Of a DNA stretch of 64,000 nt, positions 35,492 to 46,268 are shown in pieces (position 1 is the stretch's first letter; each line of letters starts with the position of its first letter). The translations under genes were made by a program, and so were the position numbers. The DNA lies in assembly GCA_902806565.1 (NCBI GenBank), contig CADCXA010000043.1, positions 1-64,000 on the forward strand. The letters are read 5' to 3'. A model generated the notes under the pieces. The model saw nothing but the letters and a program-made list of their open reading frames with translations. It did not search any database and had not been told where the DNA came from. The DNA is from Hypoxylon rubiginosum (lineage: Eukaryota; Ascomycota; Sordariomycetes; Xylariales; Hypoxylaceae).

Positions 35492-37661
35492 TTATATCAT
35501 ATCCACCGTCTCGACTTTTGCGTTATCCAGTGCCATGCCAAATTTGTCTCTCGCATCTGGCTCGAGACCATCAATCTGAGTTGTACGGGGATCGAGATGG
35601 AGAACACCAATCCGCTCGAACAGCTTTCCAGTCTCAGACTCAAGTGCTCTCAAGACTAAAGATTTATCCACTTTATCTTCTACGTGTCGAATCATCCTTA
35701 GGCAATAGACCGTGGCTCCGGGGAGAACTTGATATGGGCCATCCTGGCTCAGGTCGTAGTCTGGCCAGATCCGAGGCGCTACGTCACTATCATTAATAAA
35801 CACGCAGTAATTCGGACGCTGTTGTCTGTCGAGGTCTGGTCTGAGAAGAAGAATCACTGGTAGGATCTGGCTGGTTATGCGAAGGGATGCGGACTTGACC
35901 CGACCGAAGTCATCCACACTAGCCGGCGTACACGTGCAGTGTTCGACGGATGCGAATTCGACGCGTTCATCTCGCGTTTCTGTGTAGGTATCGTCATCAT
36001 AGTAGACTAGGCCGTCCTCGTAGTTAATGTGTGTTTCAATGCTAGCCCACGACCACGAGGGGGCCCTCCACTGCGGCAGTCGAGGCTGTTTGCAGTTAAA
36101 AGAAATCCATAATAGGTCGTCAAGTAGCGAGTCTTTGAATAATCCAGCTAGATATGGCGACTCCCTCTTCTCGGCGAACTTCCTCGCTACGCCGCCTAGA
36201 GCTGCCAGACGATCATCGGCAACGGTAAGATGAAGGCCTGTGTAAAACATGATCAAGGACCGCCATACCCGTGCAATGTAATACCTCGCACTTTCCACCC
36301 ACGCCCTATTGCTCCGAACTCCATTGCTGGTCAATGAATACGACTCTAAAGCCGAAGAGTACATAGTCTTCGGGTTTGGTAAAGGTATGTTGTCTGTATA
36401 GCCTAGGAAGCCGATATTCCCGCATTCACAATATGCGTCGTTAGAACACTCGAAGAACAGCTCGTGGTAACCAAAGTGCAGGACTCGTGAGGAGAGCATG
36501 CGCTCCTGGTAGACCCATGCCCGTGCCATCAGTGGAAACTGGGCTACTGTGTTATCCACGGAGAGGTTATGCTCTATTCTCTTCCGGAAGATGAGATAAT
36601 AATCCTCACCTGCTGGAGTGGTTCCAGAGACCTCGAAATCAGGGGTACTTGCGAATAGGCCGCCATCCCCATTGCTGGATTTTGTGGCTGCGATAGTAAA
36701 ATAGGCGTCGTGGTATATCGATGCCATTTGGGCGGACTCGAGTTCCCAATCCGCTTGATCGTCCTGGATAATACAAAGAGAGTCGATCCAGATATAGTCA
36801 ATCTCGAAGCATTTTGTGATCCCTACCGCCTCCGCGAAAGTTTTCGACAGTTCTTCTATGCGAATCTCCTGCATTCTGTCCGTAAGAGTAGATCTAGTAG
36901 TTGTGATAATTTGCTGTCCCCCCCAACAGTGACTGAGGCACAGATACTTTAGTGTTTGGTTGTTTCCTTCGACCAACTTGATTTTGCCATCATGTCGCCC
37001 AACGTTCACTAACCTAGTTGGCCATTTCGCAGATAGGCCAAGAGCCTGTCGGTGTCGGGAGGCAGCACAGTAGCTTTGCAATTCTTCGGGGTCTTCTCCC
37101 TCGGGCACTACACACCCGTGGTATTCATCGTCACAGTCCTTGAGCCAGCTGCGAGCCTTCTGAAAGGCCTCCTCGGTGCCAGTATCTGCAGTTGTCCTCT
37201 TGGAAATGGGTATATAATCCCAACCATTTGGACATGGATACCAATCGTCTGTATTTTCTTAGTATCTAGGGTCGCTCATCGCTCGCAGGATATACCATAC
37301 CTTCTAGCGTAAAGAATTCAATGGCAAAGTGACTTCCGTCGCTCAACTCGCATGATATAACTTTGTCGCAGTCGTTTATTTCGTCTTTCCAAGAAGGATA
37401 CAGAAAATACAAACTCACTTGTATGACCCGGTCGAGTTGAATCTGGTGTTGCTGAAGGCAACCTTCAACTCCCTCCTTAAGAATATTGCAGCAATAACAC
37501 GTCTTAGACGATTGTAAAAACTTGAGCCACGGTATATCTTTGTGTTGGAATTTACGACTTGCACTCCGAATTGGTCGAACATCGTGGAGTTGTCCTACGC
37601 CTTTGAGTGAGTTGCATAACGGGCACAACATTTTGAGATCCCGGAAAACAGCTGCTATCAA
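35492..37661 (-). CDS. HET-domain protein
   Basis: Heterokaryon-incompatibility (HET) domain protein of 705 aa; the HET domain is a TIR-related module tied to non-self-triggered cell death in fungi. Minus-strand exons are 37661-37301 and 37248-35492, with a 52-nt intron (phase 1; TACTAAG branch). The N-terminus carries two cysteine pairs (C13/C16 in MLCPLC, C55/C58 in CYCC), a zinc-ribbon-like head common before HET domains. The HET domain runs from about 218 to 375 with its three blocks: LCLSHCWGG (223-231), YIWIDSLCIIQDD (272-284) and RAWVYQERMLSSR (363-375). The C-terminal 330 residues are the usual variable part, with no NB-ARC or repeat module. An alternative start is Met11. It lies beside an ankyrin relic. 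Whether it controls incompatibility cannot be told from sequence. Confidence 0.95.
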
Positions 37662-38314
37662 ACCAGGTTGTAGATTAATATTGCCGTAGTGAGAGTAGCG
37701 AATTTTTATGACGTGGACACATTTCCAAGCTTTAGGTAGTATTAAAGGTCTAAGTTCTAAAGTTTAAGATACCTAGAGAGCCTACATATATAGTAGATCA
37801 GCTGATTAAGTAAGCAGAAGCTCGGAGAGCTCCGCTTACGTAACACGATTTTCCCGCGATGCATCGATCCGCGTTCGTGGCTTGCCGGAGAAGGCCTTCC
37901 ACAGAAGGTGGAACAATGAGGCTCCGCGAGCGCAAATTATCAAGACTAGGTACTCCTTACCTACCTCCTTAGTAGATAGGTATCTAATAAAGGTACGGCA
38001 CTACACCGCTCGAATGCTACTTGATCAATCTTACCAGGCCGATCATGGAATGATATTTACCGCACGTCTAAAACGGGTAAGCCGTCTGGCCAATGTTAAC
38101 AGGTTACACAGCATGACGGAGATACGGAGCAGCCAATCCTAATGACGACTTCTCATACTGTGTGATGGCCGCGGGGTAAGTACAGCGTAACAGCTTGGGA
38201 TTTAGTCCCTGGGGGACAGCTCCTGAGTCGGAATGGTCGAGGAACCTTACCGTGATCTCAGAGAAAGTTCCGGAGGGCGAGTACTGTAAACAACAGCAAC
38301 AGCGGATTGAATGA
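37662..38314. other. HET gene upstream region
   Basis: This region upstream of the HET gene includes TACCTA/TAGGTA words at 37,945-37,985. Short frames on both strands lack protein character. The region to its right is the ankyrin relic. Confidence 0.5.
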
Positions 38315-38464
38315 GTGAACACATTTGGGTGGACACCACTGATGGTAGCTTGTCAGATCGGAAACTTGGAGGTTGTAGCTATGCTGCTCGGCGCGGGGGC
38401 AAACAAGAAACCGAAGAGCCCCCTATTCGAGACTGCTCTCGAAATTACTACTCTCACTACATAA
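38315..38464 (+). pseudogene. Ankyrin-repeat gene fragment
   Basis: A 49-codon open stretch begins right after a TGA and reads GWTPLMVACQIGNLEVVAMLLGAG, one complete ankyrin repeat (TPL start, GNLEVV helix, LL-GA turn) and a short tail, ending TAA. No flanking repeats, start codon or splice sites with matching phase are visible upstream. It is best read as the 3' end of a lost ankyrin gene. It lies between the HET and amidase genes, on the opposite strand to both. Confidence 0.6.
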
Positions 38465-38511
38465 GAAAGTCACTCCCTTAGCCGACCTACACTGAGATGA
38501 AAGACTAACCT

Positions 38512-40466
38512 TCAATCTTTCGTCGCTTTTTCAAGTGCGGCGCAGACAATTTTCGCGACAGCCAATACCTTCTCTTCTTCAAATTTCCTTCCAACAATTT
38601 GAAGGCCGACGGGTGCCCCGTGATAGACCTCTGGGTCGTCTTCGTGTCGCGTTAGCATATAATTGTCCCCGAGTCAAGGGTTTCCAGTTATGATTCCACG
38701 TATTAGGTGACTTACAAGCTTTCCAATTCAGCTCGTCGGTGTCATTGAGAGGCGTGTAGGAATCGTCAAATGTGTCGACGTTCTTGTCGGCCTTCGTCAC
38801 TGGAACTACTACAACGCTGTAGTTCATCAAGTTGAGGACTCCTGTGTAGGCTGTTATGAAGTTTAGTATCTGACTAAAAAATTCAAAGGTCTATCACGAA
38901 CCAGTGTGATAGTATTTTCCTGGAATGACTGCTGCGTGTGGCGCGACAGGCATGATGACGGCATCCACGATCTGGCCTATTCGACACCGTCAGACATGGA
39001 CATCTCTAAGACTTGTTACCATATGGGGCGTGTATCTACCATCGTCATCTGCAGTCGAATTCCAATAATCGGAGTACTTGGCTTCATATTCAAGTCCCTG
39101 TAGCGTCAGGTCTTGGTATTCAAGGAGATCCATCGGTGGCTTAAGGGTGAACGTTTCTCTGAGGTCCGGAATCAATGGCTCCCCGGATAAATCAAGCTGG
39201 GTGTGTATGTCGTGCCCCCCGTCGGCGAGGATAAAGGCTAACTGTAGTACAAAAAGAGAGTCAGCCGACGGAAACGCAGTATAAGGAGGGGATAGAAAGT
39301 CATACGTGAATTCTTGTGGCATCCTCCTGTGGTGGTGGTGTCCAGTCCACTACCTTATGACCCCCTGTCCGAACAGCATCCGCGACCATCCGCAAGCCAC
39401 GCAGAATAGGGGGATGAAGGCCCACAACATTATCTGACCATAAGACACCGAACTTCAGTGGTTTTCCGGTCTCTAGGTTACCTCGAGATAAGTAGGTGTC
39501 GGCTGCATCTTGGCGAAATGGGAATGGAACGACGGCGGGATCGCGGAGCCACGGGCTAGTTGAAAGAACAGATTTCAACATTAAGCCCAACCCATCGAGT
39601 GACGTACTTAGGAAGCCAACTGTGGATCGATATGTAGTCTCACCTGGATTGTTATTCGCAACATCCCGATAAGAAATCCTTTCTGGTGTTGGTTTGAGGC
39701 CGAAGATGCCATTGAATGCCGCGGGAATGCGGACAGAGCCGCCAATATCAGTACCAACACCCAGCGTGCTTCCTCGAAGAGCTTGTAATGCGCCCTCTCC
39801 ACCAGATGACCCCCCGCACGACAGATTGCGGTTGTTCGGGTTTAGCGTCTCTCCGATTATGTTGTTCCTCGTTTCTCCCAATAGCAGCGTTTGAGGGAGG
39901 CTGGTCTTGCAATATAGCACTGCTCCTAGTGAAAGCAGCTCTGTGGTGATCTGGCTTTCAACCTTATGAGCCTGGCTAGGATCCTTGATGCCTAAGTTGC
40001 TTCCAATCCACCCCACGTAGCCCATTGTCGTATCAACTCCTTTTACGTGGAATTGATCCTTGAGACTGATGGGTAGTCCGTGAAGTGGCCCTATGGTGGT
40101 ACCGTACTTTGCGTAATATTCATCAAGATAGATTGCACGCTCCAAAGCCTGTTCGAAGAAGATTTCGTGAAGACAATTGTTGATCTGGTGGGCTACAGCA
40201 GCAGCTTTGCAGAACGAGAGGGCGACACGGACACTTGAAAGCTTTCCTTCTTTGATTCCTTCAACGAGGGCCACACTATCCAAGGAGATGATCGATGCCT
40301 CCTCAGGTTCCAAGAATTCCTCAATGTATCCTCCAGTGAGTTCCCGCCGATGTGCGGCACGTTCGAGCTCCGCAGGGCTGAGTCGCCACTCGGGCTTGAT
40401 CTTAGCTAGCACGCTCTCACGCTTAGCGGCTGCTTTCTCTTGCCATGGAGGGATTTTGGCCTCCAT
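38512..40466 (-). CDS. Acetamidase/general amidase
   Basis: Amidase-signature hydrolase of the fungal acetamidase (AmdS) type, splitting small amides to acid and ammonia, 566 aa. Minus-strand exons are 40466-39306, 39241-39040, 38976-38902, 38850-38716 and 38639-38512; introns are 64, 63, 51 and 76 nt and all phases agree. The Ser-cisSer-Lys triad is complete: Lys136 in LPISLKDQ, the cis-Ser in GGSSGGEGA (218-226) and nucleophile Ser244 in GTDIGGSVRIP. The C-terminal part, split over four short exons, has PVAPHAA, YTGVLNL and GAPVGLQIVGRKFEEE as in known acetamidases. Length matches the family (about 550). The start is the only ATG before the conserved N-terminal helix. Nitrogen control is likely for such genes, but I did not find a clear GATA-cluster promoter. 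Confidence 0.95.
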
Positions 40467-41384
40467 CTTACTTGATGACTACCTGGAAGATAGCAAGGCA
40501 CTAGGAATAGCGAAGTTGCAGGTATGTATGTGAGAGATATCGATAGAGTCCCGAAGTCCGGTGTTGATTTGGGGAGGTACCGGCACGTGGGAAAAACATA
40601 TTTTATGTAATGAAACCCTCATTTATCTCCCCAGCCAATGTAGGGCTACCTGACTGTCTTGCCGCCATATAGAACTCATGAAGGATGCCGGTATATGCAT
40701 ATTAAGAAGTACAGCTCATCGCTATCAAACAGTGTGCACTGTGCTAATCAGATGTTACTGGGTTACCACCGCACCGCCACGCTGAATCAGCAGGTACAAT
40801 CTAGCCACATTTTACGTAACCGTACGATCGGAACAGTTCCCTGACGTTCGTTCCCTAACTCCAGTATCGCTGCACTACAGACGAGATGGACATCAGCAAC
40901 CGGCCTTCGCCTCAATCTTTCAGCCATTTTGATCACTAAGAGAAAGCCTAGAGTAAGGCATATATTATGTTTAGCCAAGGTGGTTCGGAGAGTGTTTATG
41001 GCCTGGACCCAGTCAGGCTCTTCACCCCAGAAGCCAGGTAAGGACACACGGCAGTCTAGGTTTCTCAGCCAGACCGAGTCGATATGCTCGCCAACTGCCG
41101 TCAGAATTTCATCAAGGTTCTCAATTCCTTGGAGAGACTCGAGCTGGATTATGATGGCTGCTTGATTGTTCTGATTTTCCTAGAAAGGGATGGTGCTGAT
41201 CGTGTACCAGATTTCCGGGCCCCGAACTTCGCAGATGAAAAGGAAAGCATTCCGATAGGCTGTCGTCTGGCTTCTTATCTTTCAAGCGGGGTACCTTAAA
41301 GGTAGGGGACGCAACTTGAGTGATTGCATTTCGCCTTGGATTCCAGAATTTCGTTGCATTGAACGGAACTTGGAATCGACAAAA
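40467..41384. other. Amidase-SDR intergenic region with aldolase relic
   Basis: This is the divergent gap between the amidase (-) and SDR (+) starts. About 400 bp of it is a broken HpcH/HpaI aldolase piece (separate entry). The rest, 40,467-40,860 and 41,250-41,384, would hold the two promoters; no gene is seen there. Confidence 0.55.
40860..41250 (-). pseudogene. HpcH/HpaI aldolase fragment, frameshifted
   Basis: Minus-strand remains of an HpcH/HpaI-type aldolase, a metal-dependent class II enzyme that cleaves 2-keto-3-hydroxy acids. One frame (about 41,250-41,185) reads SAKFGARKSGTRSAPSL, matching the segment before the active-site loop. A second frame (41,167 down to about 40,950) reads IIIQLESLQGIENLDEIL, then VGEHIDSVWL and LPGFWGEEPDW, the conserved Glu- and Asp-containing metal region. 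A third frame seems to continue near 40,900. The pieces are in order but out of frame, no splice sites reconcile them, and the N-terminal half is missing. I read a truncated, dead gene. Confidence 0.7.
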
Positions 41385-42370
41385 ATGTATGTTGAGACCT
41401 GGGTGATAATAGGCGCCTCTCGAGGAATCGGCCTGGAGTTTGTCAAGCAGTTGCTAGAAACTGGTCACCATGTAGTCGCAGCAGTGCGCAATGTGTCCGC
41501 CGCTCCAAACCTATTCAACTTGGTTGCTTCACAAAAAGCAGAAGACAGATGCATTGTCGAACAATGCGACGTCTCGAGCGATGAGAGCGTCACCGTAAGC
41601 CGATCTTCATACAGGGAATACAACCAAGGACGGTCAAGAAAAGGCTGATATGAGGTAGAACTTCATCTACAAAATCCAGGACGCAGTGAGCAACGGCATG
41701 AAGCTGGGAAACGTCGTCCTTAATGCGGGAGTATTGAAGTATCCCAACCGGGCGACCGAGATGTATGTGTACTGTTACGAAAGCAATTCTAATTTGCTGG
41801 TAATGACACGGGACATATCGTAGATCGTTCTTGGACTTTTCTCTCCATCTGCATACCAATACCATCGGGCCGATCATCTGCGCACAAAAGCTGCTTAATC
41901 TGAGTCTTGATTCTCCGCCCCCCAAGATCGTGTTCATCTCTTCCGATTCAGGGTCGGCAACCCGCTTCCTAGACTTCGAGGATGGCTTCGGAGCATACGC
42001 TGCGAGCAAGAGTGCGCTTAATCAAATGCTACGACATATGGCGGCCGAGTTGAGACGCTCCGAGCAGAAGAAGCACGAAACTGTGATATTGGCACTTCAT
42101 CCCGGAGAAGTAGAAACGTAAGTGCTCGCCGATGAAGAAAATGGGCACGACTGATCATGTCAATAGTGACATGGCCGATATTGAACTCGGCTGGGAAGTG
42201 AAAGGATCGATCAGGCCCTCAGAAAGCGTGTCTGGAATGCTAAAGGTGATAGCGGAGAAAGTAGTAGATGACACCGGTACTTTCTGGTGCTGGGATGGAA
42301 GGGTAAGCAGCCTAATCTTTTGCCATGATTTTTTAGGCTAATGATACGTGAATAGAGCCATCCCTGGTGA
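41385..42370 (+). CDS. Short-chain dehydrogenase/reductase, C-factor-like
   Basis: NAD(P)-dependent oxidoreductase of the classical SDR fold, 252 aa, closest in layout to C-factor/sniffer-like carbonyl reductases. Exons are 41385-41594, 41659-41762, 41824-42117, 42167-42302 and 42356-42370; introns are 64, 61, 49 and 53 nt with consistent phases. The Rossmann motif is GASRGIG (10-16), the NAG motif LNAG is at 91-94, Ser144/Ser145 lie in VFISSDSGS, and the catalytic YAASK spans Tyr163-Lys167. The last exon is only 15 nt and encodes SHPW-stop, the family's usual end; without it the frame would continue into intron. A longer upstream frame has no ATG, so 41,385 is chosen. The substrate is not predictable. 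Confidence 0.94.
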
Positions 42371-42775
42371 AGGGGGGGAATTCGTCAGTTGATGGGTAAT
42401 TTTAGGCAGAGCGTTAAGCGTTGCGGAGGCGTGAAAACTCACTAATTAACAACCAGGGGAACTATATCTTACTATACAGATATATTCTTCTTCTTCTCCT
42501 TTTCAAATTAGACACAATATTTAACTACTCTACCCACTGAACTCAAGACTCCCTGTGGTCAACTCATATAACAGTAGACTACTACTTCCGTGTTCCACTT
42601 GTTACGACCATAGGTTAGGTAGTCACAGATGTAGAATTAAATGTTGCTATACCCAAGGCAATATGAGTTGCAAATCCTGATGAACGGTAAGTGTCTGCTA
42701 GCAATATCATAAGATCAACGTAGCCGTCGATCGAAGATAATATCATCACTCAAGACCCATTACTCTTAGATCAAT

Positions 42776-43072
42776 ATGATACCCTGTTGCCAGCAATACC
42801 AGCTCTATCTTGCCCTATGCGAGCTTATGATACAGCGGTCAACGAGGCCATCTACTATATGCGATGCCAATCTTAATAGCGAAGAAGTATCAATTGAGAA
42901 AGACGACGCTGCAGCCCAGCCAGAAATGGAACCAAAAGTGTTAATTCGCTTAAATAAAAAGGTTTGCTCGACTTTTATATGCATAACATTCGACTCGCTC
43001 GCTGCTACTGTCTCGAACGAATTGTTCCAAGGAAATATTCACTCGCGTCTCTCAAGCACTTTGCTTAAATAG
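42776..43072 (+). CDS. Hypothetical protein, 98 aa, doubtful
   Basis: ATG-started frame with no recognisable domain. The middle is acidic (EEVSIEKDDAAA) and both ends are Ser/Leu/Cys-rich. There is no signal peptide and no partner exon. It may be chance; I keep it because the rest of this intergenic region lacks longer frames. Confidence 0.15.
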   Translation: MIPCCQQYQLYLALCELMIQRSTRPSTICDANLNSEEVSIEKDDAAAQPEMEPKVLIRLNKKVCSTFICITFDSLAATVSNELFQGNIHSRLSSTLLK

Positions 43073-43317
43073 ATACCTATACTCAAGAGTGGAGGTATTA
43101 TTCTATTAAATTTTCCTAAGAGATACCTGCAGGTGAATCTCTAGAAAGGTGGAGATCTTTTGGGATGGAAAATGGGTTCCATCCCTAGTTGCGTAGCTAC
43201 ATATATTTTTAGCATTCTCGCCGCCCTTCCCCAAGGCAGTAACCACGTAGGTAAGCTCCTAAGATTCAACCAAACAGCCAAGTCCAGCTCTGGGCGGAAT
43301 CAGCCGGCAGAAAGATA

Positions 43318-43391
43318 CTACCTAGTAGATCTAGGTATACAAGTGAGATCTAACTACCTAGGTAAGTACCTACTTTGCAGCTAGGTACCTA
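43318..43391. repeat. Cluster of TAGGTA/TACCTA words
   Basis: At least five overlapping TACCTA, CTAGGTA or TAGGTACCTA words occur in 74 bp directly upstream of the GNAT start at 43,431. Palindromic overlap would allow short hairpins. The same words form the near-palindrome at 25,199-25,228. The function is unknown; a dispersed small repeat or a regulator site are both possible. Confidence 0.7.
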
Positions 43392-43430
43392 TCCCAAAGC
43401 CAACAGGGAAAACAAGACAAGAATAGAAAG

Positions 43431-44299
43431 ATGGCTGCGGCGTTGAAGCGACTTCATATACGTGTTGCGACACCTCAAGATGCACCCCGGATTGCCGAGA
43501 TTCATATGGCAGCCTTTGGCCCCAATGCCATGCTCCATGCCCAGTTTCCAACCCCCGCTATCCGCCAGGGGCTACAGACCTGCGTCGAGGACAAGGCCCT
43601 CGCTGATATCAATGACCAAAACACGACTGTACTTGTGGTGACAGGTTCCGATGGTAAGGAATGGCTCCTGTCTAAACGCCATGCTTTCACTCGCTGCAAA
43701 CAAGCCGGAGGTACAGAATACCCCGCGATGAACGAATTACTGACCCTTCCACGCCACCAGACCCGGAGAAGGACGTCGTTACCGTTGTGGCATTTGCCAA
43801 ATGGTCGCGCCCCGTCCACCCCGGCGAACACTACGTCGAGCCGCCCTGGACATGGCCAGAGGGCACCGATCTCGACACTCTAGGAGCTTGGATCGCCAAA
43901 GCTTCCGAAGCCGAGCGCCGTTCCGTCGGAGATGCTCCTTGCTATCGTACGTCCCCATGCTAGTCACGGCATTTCCCCTCCCTCCTGCCGGTCCGTAACT
44001 TTCATCGCGAGCCTGGACGATCCTGGACGCTGATGGACTGATGAACAGACCTCTCTTTTATCGGTACTGATCCTACCTACGGTCGCTGTGGAGCTGGCCA
44101 ACTGTTGGTGCAGTGGGGCATACAGCAATCCAACGCGAGCGGCTCGCCCTTGTATTTAGAGAGCACTGTCGAAGCCGCCCCCTTTTACAAGAGAAACGGA
44201 TTCACTGCCGGGGAGACAATATCCCTACCTATCTGTGTTGATGGCGGTGCCGAGAGGCAAATATACGAAGAGATCGTCTTCACATACTACCCAGAGTGA
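43431..44299 (+). CDS. GNAT-family N-acetyltransferase
   Basis: Acetyl-CoA-dependent N-acetyltransferase of the GNAT fold, 219 aa. Exons are 43431-43653, 43761-43946 and 44049-44299; introns are 107 and 102 nt with phases agreeing, long for this window. The N-terminal strand-helix LHIRVATPQDAPRIAEIHM is typical. Exon 2 supplies the central strand VVTVVAFAKWSRP. The CoA pyrophosphate loop YGRCGAG (147-153) is completed only after splicing into exon 3. The C-terminal LYLESTVEAAPFYKRNGF is the family's last strand pair. It resembles the large, uncharacterised fungal GNAT group; the substrate is unknown. Without splicing, the first frame would run 150 codons into intron and lose the CoA loop. Confidence 0.9.
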
Positions 44300-44819
44300 C
44301 ACGGTCAACATGGCATAGCTGTAGAAAATCTAGAGCTATGTAGAGTTTTGCTAGGGGCATTAGAGCAATCCTCTATTATTTGAAGGTCGCAGAAGTAAAG
44401 ACTTGACATTCAGGGTAGCTCGAAATAATGCTAGTCCTTTAGTAAGATAGATCGGGTCTACTACACTATACGTTCTCTACAGAGCTTGACGGAGCTGTTT
44501 GGTGTAAAAGCTTTGAGATTTATATGCCTGGGTTGTACACATAAAGATACACATGCAGATACGCATGCAGATAGAAGTTCAAGCTTTTCTAATTGATAAC
44601 CCGAACCAAATAATCATTTACTATAGAGACCCTCCGGACTCCCTAGTTAGGCTCGGGAAGAAATCGCACACTCTTGGCATTTTTCTGGTGGTCTCTGACC
44701 GACCCCCACACTTCTGCTCCTCAGCACTGTCGTATTCTGGCGGCTCTCTGCGTGTATTGATCTTAAACTTCACCGGAAGCCTGTTGTTAATCTCAAGGGA
44801 TTCTAGCAGTGCCATTACC
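44300..44819. other. GNAT-LYC1 intergenic region
   Basis: This 520-bp region between tandem plus-strand genes is the promoter and 5' leader of the LYC1-like gene. From 44,553 it is open in frame with that gene for 89 codons, but the translation has no domain character and I treat it as leader. Confidence 0.5.
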
Positions 44820-46025
44820 ATGGGGTCAATTATCAAACTCCCCAGCTCCGAATCTCCTGACTTGTACCTTAGCCAGCCCACTCTGGAGGAATGTGCCCAG
44901 ATCTGGACCGACACGGCGGCCTCGTGGAAAGACTCACTGACCATACCTCTCTACATCGCTGAGGCTCAGTACCTTTCGACAGTCCCGCTTGCTAAGGATG
45001 GAGGCATGACCATGTGGGTTCTCGTTGACAAAAGAATGCCGCCTAACCAGCGGCAGGTCTTCTGCTCATGTGAGAGCTTCCTCAAGCGGTCCCTCACTAG
45101 CGATGAGAGCGGCAACATAAAGGAGGGTCTTATTCATGGTGTCGCTAGTGTCTTCTGCCCATTGGAGATTAGGCGTCGGGGCTACGGGACTCGTCACATG
45201 AAGGAGCTAGCTAAGGTACTGCACGAATGGCAGTCCGAGTATGGCAAGAGCATCGGCAGCGTCCTGTACTCGGATATCGGGAAGAAATACTATGCTAGGA
45301 TGGGCTGGCTGCCGAACCCTAGAAATGGGCACTTTATCTTCTCGCCTGTCAATATGGAGAGCCTGGCGCCGGCACGGCCAATCCTTGAGTCGGAACTCGA
45401 GGCACTCTGCCTCAGGGACGAGGCCATAGTATATAGGGCGATGGCGACACCTAGCATAGCGCGGAAGCGCGTGGTGATCCTGCCGGACCTGGATCATATG
45501 CTATGGCATATCCGAAAGGAGGACTTCGCTACCAACCACGTCTTCGGGAAGACGCCGCAGGCGAAAGGCGCGATCGCCGGGAGTCCTGGCAAGCAGGTCT
45601 GGGCAGTCTGGGTTCATCGCTACTACGGGCACCCCGACCATCCCGACGAGGAGGAAGAGGAGGAAGAGGAGGGCGGAAACGTCCTTTACATCCTCCGCCT
45701 CGTAGTGGAAGGGGATGACACTGCGAACAAGCCGCACGAGAGCCAGCTACCGCCATCGGCAGACGCGCACGGGGAGCAGGCAGTAGCGTTTAAGGCCGTA
45801 CTCCAGGCCGCCCAGGCGGAGGCGGCGGGGTGGCGCCTGGGCCACGTGAAGTTGTGGGAGCCCTCTCCTTTGGTACATATATTTGTCGGGCAGAGCGGCC
45901 TCGATGCTACCTGGGTTGAGCGGCAGGAGATTAGTATTGCAAGTACGCTCTGGTTTAGGGAAGACGGCGACGCCGTAGACGAAGCTCCAGTTTGGGTTAA
46001 CAATGAGTACTATGCGTGGTGCTAG
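44820..46025 (+). CDS. LYC1-like lysine acetyltransferase family protein
   Basis: GNAT-type protein resembling fungal LYC1, the lysine N6-acetyltransferase of lysine breakdown. One exon, 401 aa from ATG 44,820 (MGSIIKLPSS). The N-terminal half is the GNAT domain: VFCPLEIRRRGYGTRHMKEL includes the acetyl-CoA loop (RRRGYG, 118-123), then SVLYSDIGKKYYARMGW, the typical last strand and Tyr. The C-terminal half matches the LYC1-specific region (HMLWHIRKEDF, WAVWVHRYYG). A run of eight Glu (277-284), encoded by GAG/GAA repeats, interrupts it and may vary in length. An ATG at 44,553 would add 89 residues of non-conserved sequence, which I reject. The true substrate may be lysine or another amine. 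Confidence 0.87.
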   Translation: MGSIIKLPSSESPDLYLSQPTLEECAQIWTDTAASWKDSLTIPLYIAEAQYLSTVPLAKDGGMTMWVLVDKRMPPNQRQVFCSCESFLKRSLTSDESGNIKEGLIHGVASVFCPLEIRRRGYGTRHMKELAKVLHEWQSEYGKSIGSVLYSDIGKKYYARMGWLPNPRNGHFIFSPVNMESLAPARPILESELEALCLRDEAIVYRAMATPSIARKRVVILPDLDHMLWHIRKEDFATNHVFGKTPQAKGAIAGSPGKQVWAVWVHRYYGHPDHPDEEEEEEEEGGNVLYILRLVVEGDDTANKPHESQLPPSADAHGEQAVAFKAVLQAAQAEAAGWRLGHVKLWEPSPLVHIFVGQSGLDATWVERQEISIASTLWFREDGDAVDEAPVWVNNEYYAWC

Positions 46026-46268
46026 GGGAGCACTAAGCAGACCGTCCCATCACTGACGGTTGGTTCCGAAGCGCTTCAAAATTAATTAAAATTATACATA
46101 TATATTCCGGGAAATAAAAGTTATTAGAAAGACTAAATAAAATGGCTTATTAGAAGCATATTAAATATTTCGATCTGAATTAACCGTGTAATATAGCTAC
46201 CGGTCTCCGAGGTATCATCTCCAGCCTTCGGACTACCACGGAAATGACAGAATGAAAATGAGATGTGT
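46026..46268. other. Gap between convergent genes with A+T-rich patch
   Basis: This short gap lies between the LYC1-like stop and the Bys1-like stop. Bases 46,078-46,180 are strongly A+T-rich, like a small RIP-affected scrap. No gene is seen. Confidence 0.5.

Larger units (their letters stand above)
42371..43430. other. SDR-GNAT intergenic region
   Basis: This 1.06-kb region has a 98-codon frame at 42,776-43,072 of uncertain status and a dense run of TAGGTA/TACCTA words at 43,318-43,391, just before the GNAT gene. Nothing else is recognised. Confidence 0.5.

Noticed and set aside
41316..41384. 5' extension of the SDR gene
   Set aside because: No ATG; the Rossmann strand starts right after the ATG at 41,385.
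44553..44819. 89-codon N-terminal extension of the LYC1-like protein
   Set aside because: Low-conservation composition with no domain; the MGS start at 44,820 gives the normal family length.
24484..46025. Secondary-metabolite cluster (CmcJ-like, SDR, hydrolase, amidase, GNAT enzymes)
   Set aside because: No backbone synthase, transporter or cluster regulator; mitochondrial, HET and NLR genes are interspersed.
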